Source: Bacteroidetes bacterium HGW-Bacteroidetes-2 (GTDB taxonomy: Bacteria; Bacteroidota; Bacteroidia; Flavobacteriales; Flavobacteriaceae). From it: DNA of 48,666 nt. Shown here one piece after another: positions 1 to 7,894 of this stretch (within the stretch, counting starts at the first letter, position 1; each line of letters begins with the position of its first letter). The translations under genes were made by a program, and so were the position numbers. The stretch spans positions 1 to 48,666 of the forward strand of contig PHDJ01000021.1 in the NCBI GenBank assembly GCA_002842575.1, in the 5' to 3' direction. Under the pieces are notes generated by a model. The model was not told where the DNA came from. It was given only the letters and a program-made list of their open reading frames with translations, and did no database searches.

Positions 1-29
1 TGTAAGCTTCCCCTAATTAGAACTGTTAG

Positions 30-821
30 TTATTCTAATTCTTGAACTAAGATATTATTTTTAATTCTTCTGGGGCTAGCCCCAGAAGAATTAATTTTCG
101 CATATTTTACTGGGGGTATTTTTCCCAGTGAATCATGCGGTCGATGATTATTATAATCTTCCATCCATATCTGCGTTTGCTCCCTAACCTGATCTATAGA
201 CTCAAAAATATATTTATTTAAAACACCTCTTCTGTAACTTCCGTTGAAGCGTTCCACAAAAGCATTTTGGGTAGGTTTGCCGGGCTGTATGTATTTAAAT
301 TCAATATCGTGCATCTCGCTCCATTTTGAAGCGATCTTAGCAATAAACTCCGGACCGTTGTCCATACGTATTTTTTTTGGTTTGCCTTTTCGGTTAATCA
401 AGTGATTAAGCACCCATATTACACGGTTACTTGTAAGAGAGAAGTCAACTTCTATGTGAAGTGCTTCTCTGTTATAATCATCGATTATATTAAATGCTCT
501 AAAGCGTCTTTTGTTTTCTAAAACGTCTGTTACAAAATCCATACTCCAAGTATGGTTAAGTTCATTTGGCACCTCTAAAGGCTCTTTTACGCGGGCTGGC
601 AATCGTTTCTTAACCTTTCTTCGCAAAGGGAGTCCCAGGGCTACATATACTCTGTGCATACGTTTGTGGTTCCACGTCTTACCTTCAATGCGTAATCGAT
701 CGTAAGCCTTCCAAAAACCTTCTTCAGAATGTTCTTCTGCTTTTTTTTGTAAGGCTTGCTCTATCTCGGTGTCATCCTTAGGCAAAGGTTTATAGTAAAA
801 AACACTCTTGCTCATATTCAA
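30..821 (-). CDS. IS3-family transposase OrfB (DDE integrase domain)
   Basis: This is the catalytic half of the transposase, with an HTH_21-like segment near residues 30-75 and an rve integrase core from about residue 85. The DDE residues are visible: D in WSMDFVTD, D in IRMDNGPEF and E in NAFVERFNG. The ATG at 821 is internal. The open frame continues upstream to the slippery site at 897-903, giving an in-frame join through the residues [20 protein letters not shown], so the working enzyme is probably an OrfAB fusion made by -1 frameshifting. It cuts and joins the IS ends. I see no internal stop, so the gene looks functional. Confidence 0.95.
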   Translation of the reverse strand: MNMSKSVFYYKPLPKDDTEIEQALQKKAEEHSEEGFWKAYDRLRIEGKTWNHKRMHRVYVALGLPLRRKVKKRLPARVKEPLEVPNELNHTWSMDFVTDVLENKRRFRAFNIIDDYNREALHIEVDFSLTSNRVIWVLNHLINRKGKPKKIRMDNGPEFIAKIASKWSEMHDIEFKYIQPGKPTQNAFVERFNGSYRRGVLNKYIFESIDQVREQTQIWMEDYNNHRPHDSLGKIPPVKYAKINSSGASPRRIKNNILVQELE

Positions 822-889
822 TACACGGCACGCCCTGCTGATGCCGTAATGAATAAGCTCTTTGGCAATGGTTCTCTTGCGACAGGGCT

Positions 890-1156
890 TTAAAGCTTTT
901 TTTCGATAATCTCTTTGGCCATTTGATGGTCAAGGGCAAGATTGGCATACATCTGTTTGAGTTTGTGGTTCTCTTCCTCTAACTCTTTGATGCGTTTCAA
1001 CTCTTTACCGCTCATACCTGCGTATCTTGAACGCCACTTGTAAAAAGCAGAAGTGCTGACACCATACTCACGACTGATTTCTTCAACGCTTTTACCGTTG
1101 TCAAATTCTTTTAAAATCTTTGCGATTTGCTGTGGTGAAAATTTACTCTTTCTCAT
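890..1156 (-). CDS. IS3-family transposase OrfA (helix-turn-helix)
   Basis: This 88-residue protein has an N-terminal HTH_Tnp_1 domain ([18 protein letters not shown], then the recognition helix [20 protein letters not shown]) and a leucine-zipper-like tail rich in [12 protein letters not shown]. In IS3 elements OrfA binds the terminal repeats and can repress, while the OrfAB fusion is the transposase. The size and the ELEEEN motif are typical of the IS407 subgroup. The stop overlaps the frame of OrfB at the A7 run. Its start lies about 65 bases inside the right inverted repeat, leaving room for a promoter near the IS end. Confidence 0.94.
   Translation of the reverse strand: MRKSKFSPQQIAKILKEFDNGKSVEEISREYGVSTSAFYKWRSRYAGMSGKELKRIKELEEENHKLKQMYANLALDHQMAKEIIEKKL
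896..903 (-). other. Programmed -1 frameshift site (A7G slippery run)
   Basis: On the minus strand OrfA reads gaa-aaa-aag-ctt-taa. The run of seven A followed by G is a classic IS3 slippery heptamer. A slip back by one base at this run skips the OrfA stop at 890 and enters the OrfB frame. The motif and frame relation are seen directly; that slippage occurs is inferred from the family. Confidence 0.8.
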
Positions 1157-1183
1157 AATTACTGTTTAAAGTTAATAATAATT

Positions 1184-1261
1184 TTATACTTTTAAACAGT
1201 TCGGTTTTAGGGGAAGCTTACATTATACTTTTAAACAGTTCGGTTTTAGGGGAAGCTTACA
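1184..1261. repeat. Perfect 39-bp tandem duplication of the IS right end
   Basis: Bases 1184-1222 and 1223-1261 are identical. Each holds the right terminal inverted repeat and ends GGGGAAGCTTACA. The second copy starts with TTAT, then the last 35 bases of an IS end. This fits the present IS having inserted at a TTAT target inside the right end of an older copy of itself, so that TTAT would be the 4-bp target duplication and 1227-1261 a relic of the older element. Confidence 0.9.
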
Positions 1262-1434
1262 CATTTATGTATCTCTTTATCCAATTCATTATCAGTTAAA
1301 ATTTCATTATTTTCGGATTGGATTTTTCCTTTCTCGATTTTTTCTATTAATATTAGTCGTTCAATTAATTCATCAATCGAAAATTGTTCAGGAAAACTAT
1401 CAATTTGCTCTTTCAATTTTGTTCTTGTAATCAT
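1262..1434 (-). pseudogene. Antitoxin-like small protein gene truncated by the IS
   Basis: The reading frame from 1434 gives about 57 host residues (MITRTKLKEQIDSFPEQFSI..., ending ...LDKEIHK) before running into the IS end at 1261, where six residues (CVSFP and part of the preceding codon) are encoded by the inverted repeat and then a stop occurs. The interrupted codon begins TG. The acidic, helical sequence with the SFPEQFSIDELIERLILIEK pattern resembles short Bacteroidota proteins encoded beside RelE/ParE-type toxins, which often end soon after a KW pair. No toxin is visible because the sequence stops at the IS. The antitoxin call is from recalled resemblance only. Confidence 0.5.
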
Positions 1435-1647
1435 TTAAATTTTTTTCTTAAATGCACAAAAAATTTTATTTTAACGGAAATTTCGTTTCCATATGCAAGG
1501 TAACTTGTATATATCAAACAAGTAGTTAATATTGCTTATGCTCGACATACTATTCTGATGGTTTCTTCTATGTAGTGAAATCATATACTATAACCACAAT
1601 ACTTGTTGTTAATTTTTATAATAGTATATTTTAACTCTAAAAAACTC

Positions 1648-1655
1648 TATTTTTG
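1648..1655 (+). promoter_or_regulatory. Candidate -7 element (TATTTTTG) for the amidohydrolase gene
   Basis: The bases match the Bacteroidota TAnnTTTG consensus exactly and lie 22 bases before the ATG at 1678. I see no TTG at the usual 19-21 bp upstream, so this is a one-element prediction. Confidence 0.5.
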
Positions 1656-1677
1656 CGGGCTATTAAATATTTATACT

Positions 1678-3306
1678 ATGAATAAAGTTACACTTCTTTT
1701 CGCATTTACTTTTATTTTTTTTTCTTGTGATAATAAACAACAAGTAGATATTTTAGTGATAAATGCAAATATCTATACCGTTAATAATCAGTTTGAAGTA
1801 GCAGAATCTTTTGCAATAACTAACGGTAAAATTGTTGAAGTGGGAACAACAGAAGCTATTCAAAAAAAATATAAAGCAACTAAAAACTATGACTTTAGCG
1901 GGAAAACGATTGTTCCCGGTTTTATTGATGCGCACGCCCATTTTTATGGATTAGGCTTAAATCAAAATGTCATAGACCTTGTGGGTGCTGAAAGTTTTGA
2001 TGAGGTCGTTTCTCGTATCGTAGCTTTTCAAAAAGAAAAACAACACGATTTTATTGAAGGACGCGGCTGGAATCAAAATTTATGGGAAGTAAAAGAGTTT
2101 CCCAACAAAGAGAAACTGGACTCCCTTTTTCCTGAAACACCTATAGTTTTAACTAGAATTGACGGTCACGCATATCTCGTTAACCAAAAAGCACTCGACC
2201 TTGCAGCAATTACTACAGAAACTAAAGTAGAAGGCGGAATTATAGAAGTAAAAGACGGCAAATTAACCGGTATATTAATAGATGCAGCAATGGATTTAAT
2301 TGCAAAAATTAGCCCGACAATTAGTAAGGAAGTTGCTGCTCAGGCTTTAAAAGATGCACAGGATATATGTTTTTCTTATGGATTGACTACGGTAAATGAT
2401 GCCGGACTAGACAGGAGGATCATAGAGCTCATTGATACGTTGCAACAAACAGGTGAATTAGATATACGTATTTATGCTATGGTTACTAACAGTCCTGAAA
2501 ATTTAGAGTATTATCTTTCCAAAGGCATTATTAAAACAGATAAACTTCATGTGCATTCCGTAAAAGTGTATGGCGACGGTGCATTAGGATCTCGAGGTGC
2601 TGCCTTAAAAAAACCGTATTCCGATCATCCCGGACATTACGGTCTCTTTATAACTCCGGTTAGTGAAATCAACAATTTGGCAAAACGTATTGCCAAATCA
2701 GAGTATCAAATGAACACACACGCTATTGGCGATTCAGCAATTAGTGTTGTATTAAAAGCATATACCGATGTTTTAGGAGATACAAACGATAGACGATGGA
2801 AAGTAGAACATGCACAAGTGGTTTCTGAAAAAGATTTTAATTATTTTAAAAACGGAATCATCCCTTCTGTGCAACCTACCCACGCTACTAGTGATATGTA
2901 TTGGGCCGAAGATAGAGTAGGGGCAGAAAGGATAAAAGGGGCGTATGCCTATAAAAAATTATTGGATATAGCTGGAATGGTTGCCTTAGGAACTGATTTT
3001 CCTGTGGAACATGTAAGTCCTTTTTACACTTTTTACGCCGCTACGGCAAGAAAAGATTTAAAACATTTTCCACAAGAAGGTTTTCAAAAACAAGATGCCC
3101 TTTCTCGAGAAGAAACACTTAAGGGAATGACTATTTGGGCCGCCTATTCAAATTTTGAAGAAAATGAAAAAGGAAGTATAGAGGCTGGAAAATTTGCTGA
3201 TTTTATTATCCTAAATAAAGATATTATGACGATAGCCGAAGACGAAATACCCAACCTAAAAGTAGAAGCTACGTTTGTGGGTGGTAAATTGGTGTTCAAA
3301 AACTAA
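1678..3306 (+). CDS. Lipoprotein amidohydrolase family 3 (YtcJ-like)
   Basis: The 542-residue product begins with a lipoprotein signal (MNKVTLLFAFTFIFFSC, Cys17), so it is probably anchored in the envelope. The metallo-dependent hydrolase fold follows: a composite N-terminal beta domain, the metal motif GFIDAHAHF (His86, His88), the GDGALGSRGAAL segment, HAIGDSAI and KVEHAQ with further metal-binding His residues, and the late GTDFPVEHVSPF and GSIEAGKFADFIIL motifs. Family members hydrolyse C-N bonds of varied, mostly unknown substrates; I cannot name one here. The frame is open 75 bases further upstream, but the ATG at 1678 is chosen because it starts the signal peptide and follows a TATTTTTG box. 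It is monocistronic and convergent with the next gene. Confidence 0.9.
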   Translation: MNKVTLLFAFTFIFFSCDNKQQVDILVINANIYTVNNQFEVAESFAITNGKIVEVGTTEAIQKKYKATKNYDFSGKTIVPGFIDAHAHFYGLGLNQNVIDLVGAESFDEVVSRIVAFQKEKQHDFIEGRGWNQNLWEVKEFPNKEKLDSLFPETPIVLTRIDGHAYLVNQKALDLAAITTETKVEGGIIEVKDGKLTGILIDAAMDLIAKISPTISKEVAAQALKDAQDICFSYGLTTVNDAGLDRRIIELIDTLQQTGELDIRIYAMVTNSPENLEYYLSKGIIKTDKLHVHSVKVYGDGALGSRGAALKKPYSDHPGHYGLFITPVSEINNLAKRIAKSEYQMNTHAIGDSAISVVLKAYTDVLGDTNDRRWKVEHAQVVSEKDFNYFKNGIIPSVQPTHATSDMYWAEDRVGAERIKGAYAYKKLLDIAGMVALGTDFPVEHVSPFYTFYAATARKDLKHFPQEGFQKQDALSREETLKGMTIWAAYSNFEENEKGSIEAGKFADFIILNKDIMTIAEDEIPNLKVEATFVGGKLVFKN

Positions 3307-3360
3307 TATTTTAAAAAAGCATCTCTTTTAAATAGTAAGATTTTTTAAATTTTAAAAAAA

Positions 3361-4140
3361 TTACTTGCCACCTTTTGCAGCTAAATCTGCTAGACAAAGT
3401 GGGTCAAATTGACGAATACTAGATTTGCCTTGAAACATTTTTGCAATAGCGGTTCTATTTGCTGTGGTTTCAAAATACATCAAACAATCTTCCACGATAC
3501 AATGTTTGCTGTGTTGACTATCTTCGTGTATTTGGTGAATATCGTCTAATTGCAGGTTTACTAAACTTAATAAATGTCCAAATTCGTGTTGTAGAGTGGT
3601 GTTTTCTACAACTGAAATATTTAATCCATTAGAAATGGCAACATCTAGAATGGTTTTCTTGTATATTACTATAGAAGTGTTTCTGTAAGCAGTGCCTAAA
3701 GTAACTTTAGTTGGGGTATCGTTATTGGAGTTACCATTAGAAAAGAAGACGTATACCGCCAGATTTTCACCATCATTATAAATAGTGCGTTTATCGTCTT
3801 CAATAGCTCTTATTTCTTCAATAGTAAAGGGTGCGCCGGTAGGTGACGGAATGACATTTTCTACCACTGTAATTCCTTGTGGTTTGTTTATGCGTTGTTC
3901 CAGAAAAACCACCAAATTATGTATCGTTTCTGGCTCTGGACGAAATCCTTCGGGATATACAATTTCTAGGTTTAGTCTTTTAAATGCAGTGCTTTGCAGC
4001 AGTCCTTCTGCTGAGGTTCCTAATGCTTGCTTGTTAGCTAAGGTTAAATCTGCTTGAGGCTCCTTATCGTCTTTTTTACAACTGAAAACCAGAAGTAAAA
4101 GTAAAAGAAGTAAAAGTAGTTTGGAAAAATTAATTTTCAT
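3361..4140 (-). CDS. Metzincin-like zinc metalloprotease lipoprotein
   Basis: The N-terminus is a lipoprotein signal with an unbroken run of eleven leucines or so and the lipobox VFSC (Cys21), followed by KKDDKE, which resembles the Bacteroidota lipoprotein export signal. The zinc motif HEFGH is at residues 185-189. Downstream come a His-rich stretch and HCIVEDCLMYFE, which looks like the Cys-bracketed Met-turn of archaemetzincin-like proteases. The remainder is a mixed alpha/beta domain. The product is likely an outer-membrane-anchored protease of unknown substrate. It is convergent with the amidohydrolase and 58 bases downstream of the methyltransferase start-to-stop interval, so it may share that transcript. 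Confidence 0.82.
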   Translation of the reverse strand: MKINFSKLLLLLLLLLLVFSCKKDDKEPQADLTLANKQALGTSAEGLLQSTAFKRLNLEIVYPEGFRPEPETIHNLVVFLEQRINKPQGITVVENVIPSPTGAPFTIEEIRAIEDDKRTIYNDGENLAVYVFFSNGNSNNDTPTKVTLGTAYRNTSIVIYKKTILDVAISNGLNISVVENTTLQHEFGHLLSLVNLQLDDIHQIHEDSQHSKHCIVEDCLMYFETTANRTAIAKMFQGKSSIRQFDPLCLADLAAKGGK

Positions 4141-4198
4141 TTTTCAAATTTTTATCAAAAATACATATTTCATAGAGTACAACTTATTTTATGTAAAT

Positions 4199-4909
4199 TT
4201 ATTTTAGATTGATTTTTGCCAGATAGTCAAAGTGGTCACCTTTTTGCACTAATTTACATTGCAATTCATTTTCTTTACACAAACGATGTAAGGTAGAAAA
4301 ATCAGTATATAACCATTCAAATTCTTCAGAGGTTTTGCCTTTATAGCGCATATTAAAAGTGAGCTCTCCATAATATTCCTTTTCAGAAGTTACCCAGAAG
4401 CCACCATCTTCATCTTCATCAAACATGTAAAGTAAATCGCTGGAGTCAATAAGAATTTGCCCATCAGCATTTAATAAAGATTTTAAATGTGTTAAATATT
4501 TAGGAGTTGCCTTTAGGTTTCCAAAAATACCGGTACCGTTCATTAATAGTAAAATGGTATCAAACTTTTCATTTTTTAAATCTAATAAGGAACAGTTTCT
4601 TACGTCTTTAATGCCACGAAGGCTACATACTTTCACAGCACCTGCAGAGGTGTCGATTGCGGCAACTTCAAATCCTTTTTCCTGAAGATATAAAGAGTGA
4701 ATACCTGCTCCGCAACCTACATCAAGAACCTTTCCTTTGGCAAGTTGTAAAGCTTTTTGCTCGAGGGCTGGCATGTCTTTAAATTCTCTAAATAAATAGG
4801 GTAGTGGCAACACATCTTCTTCTGATATGCTGGTTTCGGTAAAAATATCTTCCGAATAGTTACCGTTAAAAAAATCCAGCAATGCTTTTCCTAAAATATC
4901 TTTTTGCAT
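4199..4909 (-). CDS. Class I SAM-dependent methyltransferase
   Basis: The 236-residue protein has the Rossmann-type SAM-binding motif I VLDVGCGAGIHSLYL near residue 60, an acidic motif II end (VAAID), and a motif like LLLMNGTGIFGNL in the post-II region. The N-terminal helical segment (MQKDILGKALLDFFNGNYSED) is probably substrate-facing. No motif tells whether the acceptor is a small molecule, a protein or RNA. The start codon sits 16 bases from the divergently transcribed cysteine-cluster gene, so the two share control DNA; a minus-strand TATCTTTG box lies at 4960-4967 inside that neighbour. Confidence 0.87.
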   Translation of the reverse strand: MQKDILGKALLDFFNGNYSEDIFTETSISEEDVLPLPYLFREFKDMPALEQKALQLAKGKVLDVGCGAGIHSLYLQEKGFEVAAIDTSAGAVKVCSLRGIKDVRNCSLLDLKNEKFDTILLLMNGTGIFGNLKATPKYLTHLKSLLNADGQILIDSSDLLYMFDEDEDGGFWVTSEKEYYGELTFNMRYKGKTSEEFEWLYTDFSTLHRLCKENELQCKLVQKGDHFDYLAKINLK

Positions 4910-4912
4910 CTG

Positions 4913-4920
4913 TATCTTTG
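4913..4920 (+). promoter_or_regulatory. Candidate -7 element (TATCTTTG) for the YkgJ-type gene
   Basis: The bases match TAnnTTTG exactly and end only four bases before the ATG at 4925, so the transcript would be leaderless or nearly so. No convincing -33 TTG is at the expected spacing. Confidence 0.4.
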
Positions 4921-4924
4921 CTTT

Positions 4925-5431
4925 ATGGAAGAAGAATTAAAAAGCCTCCCTAAGCGAGCCAAAGATACACATAACGAGAATAAAAAATTCTTCATTAATT
5001 TAAAGAAAAAAGCCCCCAAAAATCTCGATGTGGTGATGCAAGAGTTACATAATGCCGAATTTCAAAAAACCGATTGCTTAAAGTGTGCTAATTGTTGCAA
5101 AACTACAGGGCCACTGTTTGCCAATAAAGATATTGAGCGTATTGCAAAACATTTTCGGTTAAAGCCACAGCAATTTATGGATAAGTATTTGCACATGGAC
5201 GAAGATAATGATTACGTGTTAAAAAGTGTTCCTTGTGCCTTTTTGGGAGCAGATAATTATTGCTCTATTTATGAAGTGCGACCTAAGGCTTGCACTGAAT
5301 TTCCGCATACCGATAGAAGAAAATTTCAGCAAATCTCACATCTTACGTTACAAAATGTTGCTATTTGTCCGGCTGTATTTAACATCGTAGAAAAGATGAA
5401 AGAGTTGTATGGGAAAGGATTTTTGTTGTAA
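4925..5431 (+). CDS. YkgJ family cysteine-cluster protein
   Basis: The 168-residue protein has the family signature CLKCANCC (Cys51, 54, 57, 58) followed by CAFLGADNYCSIYEVRPKAC and a late Cys in VAICPAVF, together eight cysteines expected to bind zinc or an Fe-S cluster. The pattern EVRPKACTEFP is typical of this group. The biochemical role of the family is not established. The start at 4925 is chosen over an in-frame ATG 21 bases upstream because that one lies before the TATCTTTG box and would overlap the divergent gene. It is convergent with the TPR gene, seven bases apart. Confidence 0.88.
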   Translation: MEEELKSLPKRAKDTHNENKKFFINLKKKAPKNLDVVMQELHNAEFQKTDCLKCANCCKTTGPLFANKDIERIAKHFRLKPQQFMDKYLHMDEDNDYVLKSVPCAFLGADNYCSIYEVRPKACTEFPHTDRRKFQQISHLTLQNVAICPAVFNIVEKMKELYGKGFLL

Positions 5432-5438
5432 TTTTTCA

Positions 5439-7187
5439 CTACTTTTTTAAAGTAAATAATTCTTTAACTTTTATAAAATCCGGATGTTTAACGCCATTAT
5501 TCTTTAGTTTTTCAATATCCATTAAAAGGATATGTTTATAGGATTTATTTACTTCATTTTTTTTATCTATCAAATTCAGATAAATTTTTTCGGCCTCATT
5601 CCATCGATTTTGGAGTAAAAAACTGTGTCCTAAATTGCATAGTAGAGAAGGAAATTCTTCTATATTATTTTGCGTTTTTAATATTGTTAATTCAGCTTCT
5701 TTTGGTTGGTTTAGTTGTAAGTGCATCCAGGACAAATTAGTATAGGCATCTGCCAGATTATTTTTTAGTTTACTATTTTCAGAAAAGCTACTCCATTGTT
5801 CTTCTAAAAGCACTACTATTTCCTTTTGAAAAATTATTTTTTCCTCTGGATGGATAGTAAAATGAATCTCATCAGTCAATTTGTGTGTTTTTTTGTAGGC
5901 ATTTTCTAGTTGAAGCACTTCCATAGTAATGGAATTAAAATAATTTAAATAGTAAGTGCAATCACTTAGCATGCTTTTTATTACTGGTCTGTTTTCTTTC
6001 TCTTTTTGTAGCCGTTTTGTTACATCCTGAAGCAACTCAAGGCCAATTTTTTTATACTTTAAATCTATTTTTTTTTCTAATTCTGATTGGTACAATTCTA
6101 CTAAATTTAATGAAGTAGCACACACGTCGGCATTAAAGGCGTTTGGCTCTTTATCTGCCAATTTTATTCTAATTTGAAGAGCTTGATTTAAATAGATTTC
6201 AGCAGAGGTAACCTCTTTTTGTTCAAAATAAAACAAACCTAAATTATGAAGAGAAGTAGCTAAATAGTGGGTGTATTCCTCAGGAAACTGATCTGCTAAA
6301 TCGTTATAAATAGCAACGGTTTCAAGGCAGTATGCAATGGCTTTATGATTATTTTTCATTTCAGAGCACAAAATACTTAAACTGTTGTAAGAGGCTGCCA
6401 CATAAGGAGTGAAAAATGTTTTGTCGTAGGTTGTTAAATTTTGGTATTTTTCTAATGCTTGTTCAAAATGGCTAAAAGCTTTTTGGGTTTCCCCCATTGA
6501 TTTGAATGTAACGCCGAGATTATTCAAAACGGCAGCTATGTAAGGAAGGAATTTTGTTTCTTTTATATTGGTTAAATTTTTAAAAATAACCAATGATTTT
6601 GTATAATTTGTTTGTGCATCATACAAATTGTATTCGTCAGTAAATAGATTGCCAAGATGATAATGTGCAATAGCTTTTAATTCATTAAAATTGGAGTTGG
6701 GCAATGTAGAATAAATCTGAATAGCATGTTTAAAATGTGTTTTGGCTTGATAAAAATCTTCTTGTTGTTGAAAAGCTTCACCTATGGCAAAATGGGTATT
6801 AGCAAGATGGGGCGATAAAATTTCATTATCTGATTTTTTTAAAGTGTTGTATAATTCAATGGCGTGTAGATAGTTATCGATAGCATTTGTAGCATCTAAG
6901 GGCATAAAGGCTGAAGCAAGATTGTTGTAAACCGCTGCTTTGTCTAACAAATTTGCATCTAATTGTTTGTCATAAAGCGCAATCGAAAATTGAAATGCAG
7001 CGATTGCTTTTTTGAAATTTTTTGTTTTATGGAACAGTTTGCCTAAGGTGTTATGGATGTATATTTGCTGTTCAGAATTAGGTGCTAGTTTTAATGCATC
7101 TTCAAAGTTTTCTATAGCTTTTTCAAGGTTATTTTCTTGAAAAAACAAATTGGCATTGTTTAAATAATCTTCTAAGGAAAGCTCCAT
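5439..7187 (-). CDS. Large tetratricopeptide-repeat protein, last gene of the hyp operon
   Basis: The 582-residue protein is almost entirely helical repeats. TPR units are visible from residue 5 (YLNNANLFFQENNLEKAIENFEDALKLAP), then repeatedly as (H/N)xLGxL(F/Y)...A...(F/Y)xxAIxxY up to about residue 375, and again at about 470-550 (NLADAYTNLSWMHLQLNQPKEAE, GHSFLLQNRWNEAEKIYLNLI). There is no signal peptide or membrane segment, so it is probably a cytoplasmic scaffold. It starts nine bases after the Aat-like gene and is co-directional with hypA, hypB and hypC, which argues for a shared transcript and possibly a role in hydrogenase maturation. That role is an inference from position only; the repeat count is approximate. 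Confidence 0.85.
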   Translation of the reverse strand: MELSLEDYLNNANLFFQENNLEKAIENFEDALKLAPNSEQQIYIHNTLGKLFHKTKNFKKAIAAFQFSIALYDKQLDANLLDKAAVYNNLASAFMPLDATNAIDNYLHAIELYNTLKKSDNEILSPHLANTHFAIGEAFQQQEDFYQAKTHFKHAIQIYSTLPNSNFNELKAIAHYHLGNLFTDEYNLYDAQTNYTKSLVIFKNLTNIKETKFLPYIAAVLNNLGVTFKSMGETQKAFSHFEQALEKYQNLTTYDKTFFTPYVAASYNSLSILCSEMKNNHKAIAYCLETVAIYNDLADQFPEEYTHYLATSLHNLGLFYFEQKEVTSAEIYLNQALQIRIKLADKEPNAFNADVCATSLNLVELYQSELEKKIDLKYKKIGLELLQDVTKRLQKEKENRPVIKSMLSDCTYYLNYFNSITMEVLQLENAYKKTHKLTDEIHFTIHPEEKIIFQKEIVVLLEEQWSSFSENSKLKNNLADAYTNLSWMHLQLNQPKEAELTILKTQNNIEEFPSLLCNLGHSFLLQNRWNEAEKIYLNLIDKKNEVNKSYKHILLMDIEKLKNNGVKHPDFIKVKELFTLKK

Positions 7188-7196
7188 TTTTATGAT

Positions 7197-7877
7197 TTAA
7201 GTTTTGTAAAGTTTATTGTAATTGTTAGCATTCTCTTTGCAAATGGAAACATATTCAATTCTTGAAAGTTCATCATAATCAAAGCTAGGCACCAGCATGG
7301 ATTCTTTTTGCATATCCATTAAAATAAATTTATCTTCTTTGAGTTTTTTAATTAAGTAGAGTAGTGCTATTTCTTTTACTACCTGCTTTTTTGAAAATGC
7401 ATATTCGCCAAAAAATATTTTTCCTATAACCACACCGAACAACCCTCCCACTAAGAGGTCTTCTTTCCAAACTTCCACCCCTAGTGTAAAACCTTTTTGG
7501 TGCAATTCCATAAATGTTCTAAAAGCTCTTTCAGACAGCCAGTTATTGTCCATTTTATCTTTATTATTATAAAATTTTTGGCAAGTGCGAAGCAAGCGTT
7601 CAAAATGTATTGTTACGCCAACAGAAAACTTATTTTCTAAATTTGGATACCTTTCTAATGAAATTTCATAGGATGCTAGTTGTAAAACAGTTCTTGGATC
7701 TGGTGACCACCATTTAATATGTTTTAATGGGTAATGCCAATAATAGATACCACTGTTATATGCTAACAATAACCTTTCAGGTTTTAAATCACCACCAACA
7801 GCCACAAGGCCATCCAAATCTGCAAAATAGGCAGGTGGAAAAGTATTATTGTCTTTTGAAAGTTCAAAGTAAGGCAC
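7197..7877 (-). CDS. Leucyl/phenylalanyl-tRNA-protein transferase (Aat) homologue in the hyp operon
   Basis: The 226-residue protein matches the Aat fold: LDGLVAVGGDLKPERLLLAY (residues 21-40), WWSPDPRTVL (56-65), VEVWKEDLLVGGLFGVVIGK, FFGEYAFS (156-162) and ILMDMQ (185-190). Aat moves Leu or Phe from tRNA to the N-terminus of proteins, marking them for ClpS/ClpAP. The residues usually linked to catalysis, Glu in the GE motif (158) and Asp and Gln of DxQ (188, 190), are kept. Several family-typical positions differ: GIFPWF is GIYYWHY, GESMFS is GEYAFS, DCQ is DMQ and the HLxSLGA segment is replaced. It lies 17 bases after hypC and nine before the TPR gene. It could be an ordinary Aat in an odd place or a hydrogenase-linked paralogue. 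Confidence 0.85.
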   Translation of the reverse strand: MPYFELSKDNNTFPPAYFADLDGLVAVGGDLKPERLLLAYNSGIYYWHYPLKHIKWWSPDPRTVLQLASYEISLERYPNLENKFSVGVTIHFERLLRTCQKFYNNKDKMDNNWLSERAFRTFMELHQKGFTLGVEVWKEDLLVGGLFGVVIGKIFFGEYAFSKKQVVKEIALLYLIKKLKEDKFILMDMQKESMLVPSFDYDELSRIEYVSICKENANNYNKLYKT

Positions 7878-7894
7878 TTTTTAACTAGGTTTTA

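Larger units (their letters stand above)
1..1222 (-). mobile_element. IS3-family (IS407-like) insertion sequence
   Basis: The element runs between imperfect terminal inverted repeats. The left end starts TGTAAGCTTCCCCTAA; the right end is its reverse complement, ending at 1222. Both continue after a 4-5 base difference into AACTGTT, and the ends carry the TG...CA termini usual for IS3. Inside are OrfA (helix-turn-helix) and OrfB (DDE integrase) on the minus strand, linked by a slippery A7 run. All parts look intact, so it may be active. The left flank lies outside the window, so the target duplication cannot be checked directly. The subgroup assignment is by OrfA/OrfB resemblance and is less certain than the family. 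Confidence 0.93.

Noticed and set aside
3785-4057. A 90-residue plus-strand frame inside the metalloprotease gene
   Set aside because: It is antisense to a gene with a clear signal peptide and zinc motif, and its own sequence is uninformative.
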